A DNA stretch of 7,226 bases from Gammaproteobacteria bacterium. Lineage in GTDB: Bacteria; Pseudomonadota; Gammaproteobacteria; Steroidobacterales; Woeseiaceae. Shown here piece after piece: positions 5,756 to 7,226 of the stretch (its first letter is position 1; the number at the start of each line of letters is the position of its first letter). The DNA is taken from NCBI GenBank assembly GCA_030641695.1, contig DAOWGY010000271.1, forward strand, positions 1-7,226. The letters run 5' to 3'. The notes beneath the pieces were generated by a model. The model saw nothing but the letters and a program-made list of their open reading frames with translations, was not told the DNA's origin and ran no database searches. Position numbers and translations under genes: made by a program.

Positions 5756-6205
5756 ATGTCCGGCATCGGCTTTTTTGAACTCGTCATTCTGTTCATGATC
5801 GGGCTCGTGGTGCTCGGTCCGAAGCGCCTGCCCAAGGTCGCCAATCAGATCGGAACCTGGGTTGGACAAGCACGCCGCATGACGCGCGTCATGAGACGCC
5901 AGCTCGAGGAAGAGCTCGATCTCAGCGAGGACCTGAAGGACCTCAAGAATATCGGCGCCGGGCTCAAAGAGGACCTGACCATTGCTCCGGGCTCTGCGCA
6001 CGTCCCGCGCGACGACGACACCTACTCACCATTGCATGAGAAGCCGACCCGGAGCGTTGCCGGCGTCAAGGTCGACAGCGACGATGCGTCCGCCGGCGCA
6101 GAGGACGAGACCGACGCGGCGCCGACGGACGAAGATTTGCCAGACGAAGATTCACCGGAAAATACTTCGCCGAACGAGAAATCGCCGGACGAGAAGCCGG
6201 CGTGA
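5756..6205 (+). CDS. tatB: Twin-arginine translocase receptor subunit TatB
   Basis: This 149-residue inner-membrane protein forms, with TatC, the receptor that recognises twin-arginine signal peptides. The N-terminus GIGFFELVILFMIGLVVLGPKRLP (3-26) is the classic TatB pattern, with the conserved Glu8 in the membrane helix and the Gly21-Pro22 hinge, followed by an amphipathic helix (about 23-50) and a second charged helical stretch (50-74). Residues 108-149 form a very acidic, disordered-looking tail (16 Asp/Glu in 42) that ends in a proline-spaced repeat. No ribosome-binding site is visible before the ATG, so translation probably depends on coupling to tatA 15 nt upstream. The stop overlaps the tatC start. 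Identification is firm; the tail is the part that varies most in this family. Confidence 0.94.
   Translation: MSGIGFFELVILFMIGLVVLGPKRLPKVANQIGTWVGQARRMTRVMRRQLEEELDLSEDLKDLKNIGAGLKEDLTIAPGSAHVPRDDDTYSPLHEKPTRSVAGVKVDSDDASAGAEDETDAAPTDEDLPDEDSPENTSPNEKSPDEKPA
6140..6199 (+). repeat. 15-nt tandem repeat in the tatB 3' end
   Basis: Four imperfect 15-nt units (6140-6154, 6155-6169, 6170-6184, 6185-6199) encode PDEDS, PENTS, PNEKS and PDEKP. The period equals five codons and keeps the frame, so the number of units could change without breaking tatB. The DNA units differ at several third positions, so the repeat is not a fresh slippage product. Confidence 0.7.
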
Positions 6206-6978
6206 GCAACGAGGAAGAGAAATCCGATGACCTCGCGGAGGGGACGCTTCTTTCGCACCTCGTCGAGTTGCGCACACGGCTCATTCGAATCTCGATTGCG
6301 GTCATCGGCTTGTTCGTTGTGCTGTTGCCGTTTTCGCAGCGAATTTTCGAGGTCGTTTCGAGACCGCTGGTCGAAGTGTTACCTGGCCAGAAGATGATCG
6401 CGACGGCCGTTACTTCACCCCTGTTGACACCGTTCAAACTGACCTTTTTTGTCGCGTTGTTCGTCGCAATGCCGGTCGTGCTGTACCAGGTCTGGGCGTT
6501 CGTGGCACCGGGTCTGTACAAGAAGGAAAAGCATTTTGCATTTCCTTTACTCGGCTCCAGCATCGTGCTGTTTTATGCGGGCATCGCGTTCGCCTACTTC
6601 GTTGTCTTCGAACTCGTATTCGGTTTCTTTGCATCGGTTACGCCGCCGAACGTCGAGATGATGACCGACATCTCCTTGTACCTCGATTTCATTACCAAGA
6701 TTTTCCTGGCCTTCGGCATTGCGTTCGAAGTGCCGATCGCGACGGTGCTGATTGTCTGGACCGGCATCACGACGCCGCAGAAACTGACCAAGGCGCGTCC
6801 CTATGTGTTCTTGCTGGCTTTTATCGTCGGCATGTTTTTGACGCCGCCGGATATCATCAGCCAGACCCTGCTCGCCGTACCCGTTTACCTGCTGTTCGAG
6901 CTCGGCATCCTGATGTCGCGCCTGTTCACACGTAAGAGCAAACAGAGTGACGACGAGGCGGTGGCTACCGACGACTGA
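6202..6978 (+). CDS. tatC: Twin-arginine translocase core subunit TatC
   Basis: This 258-residue inner-membrane protein with six predicted helices (about 28-46, 74-98, 114-143, 163-187, 198-213, 219-239) binds the twin-arginine motif and organises the translocase. Family landmarks are all present: SHLVELRTRL (18-27) with the conserved Glu22, a Pro in the first periplasmic region (43) and SRPL (53-56), the cytoplasmic loop FVAPGLYKKEK (100-110) with Glu109 at the signal-binding site, FGIAFEVP (171-178) with Glu176, and TPPD (214-217) with Asp217. The start is a GTG whose bases overlap the tatB stop (GTGA, 4-nt overlap), a sign of translational coupling. Length is typical (about 240-260). Nothing appears truncated or altered at key residues. 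No TatD gene or other tat gene follows within the window. Confidence 0.98.
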   Translation: MSNEEEKSDDLAEGTLLSHLVELRTRLIRISIAVIGLFVVLLPFSQRIFEVVSRPLVEVLPGQKMIATAVTSPLLTPFKLTFFVALFVAMPVVLYQVWAFVAPGLYKKEKHFAFPLLGSSIVLFYAGIAFAYFVVFELVFGFFASVTPPNVEMMTDISLYLDFITKIFLAFGIAFEVPIATVLIVWTGITTPQKLTKARPYVFLLAFIVGMFLTPPDIISQTLLAVPVYLLFELGILMSRLFTRKSKQSDDEAVATDD

Positions 6979-7226
6979 CGAGGAGGTCGGTGTCGTACCT
7001 ATGCAACCCGCGCGGCAGATAGAGATTCACTGAAACACAGCATAGAAAACAAAGCGGTCGCACCGACCATAGCGGGCAAGTGGCATTACGAGACTGATTT
7101 GTGTACCTTTCCTAGCCCGCCAGAGCACCAGAATTCACGCCGGGGGGCACTGAATCGTAAACGACACTTCGGCGCCTGGCACAAATACGGGCAGCTCCGA
7201 GAGCAATCACCCTATGACAACATCGA
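6979..7226. other. Region downstream of tatC without a clear gene
   Basis: No convincing gene or strong terminator is seen. GGTCGGTG (6985-6992) is repeated in inverted form as CACCGACC (7061-7068), and the latter can also pair locally with GGTCG (7056-7060); GCGGGC (7072-7077) can pair with GCCCGC (7115-7120). These may contribute to ending the tat transcript, but no U-run follows. A Shine-Dalgarno-like GAGGAGG (6980-6986) precedes only very short frames (10 codons). On the - strand a frame ending at 7135 reads like a protein C-terminus for 23 codons but is cut by a TGA at 7209-7207. Confidence 0.5.

Noticed and set aside
6980..7034. Short peptide genes after the GAGGAGG motif downstream of tatC
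   Set aside because: The frames have about 10 codons, spacing to the GTG or ATG is poor, and nothing supports translation.

Overview
The window reads as an ordinary stretch of a GC-rich (about 57% by eye) proteobacterial chromosome. It is most likely gammaproteobacterial, judging from the look of Dtd, TatABC and TrkH and from the dtd-tatABC layout; this is inference, because no search was run. Eight protein genes are well supported and all appear intact. No tRNA, rRNA, CRISPR array or insertion sequence was seen.

Left part (6-4490), membrane transport: a complete trkH (K+ uptake channel subunit) is followed 10 nt later by dctQ and then dctM, the small and large membrane subunits of a TRAP transporter. 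These three genes look co-transcribed on the + strand. The matching solute-binding protein gene, dctP, faces them on the - strand. Its stop codon lies 33 nt from that of dctM, and a perfect 13-bp hairpin fills the gap and can serve transcripts from both sides. DctP carries a twin-arginine signal followed by a lipobox, so it is probably a Tat-exported lipoprotein. Its residues fit the keto-acid/monocarboxylate-type (TakP/FcbT1-like) TRAP binding proteins.

Middle (4491-4945), non-coding: the dctP upstream region, then an AT-rich stretch (38% GC, 4601-4700) with an imperfect inverted repeat. Next comes a very GC-rich stretch (75% GC, 4701-4850) that can fold into a series of strong hairpins, and then the short dtd leader with a 9-bp direct repeat. 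The GC-rich element is the most interesting unexplained feature; it could be a structured RNA, a terminator cluster or a dispersed palindromic repeat.

Right part (4946-6978): dtd (D-aminoacyl-tRNA deacylase, a proofreading enzyme), a good sigma70-type promoter, then tatA-tatB-tatC, the complete twin-arginine translocase, with tatB and tatC overlapping by 4 nt. The translocase encoded here is the one DctP would need. TatB ends in an acidic tail that includes a four-unit, 15-nt tandem repeat. The last 248 nt hold no convincing gene.

No clearly new biological system is evident. The points worth a second look are the hairpin cluster, the split convergent TRAP locus next to trkH, and a few smaller sequence oddities.
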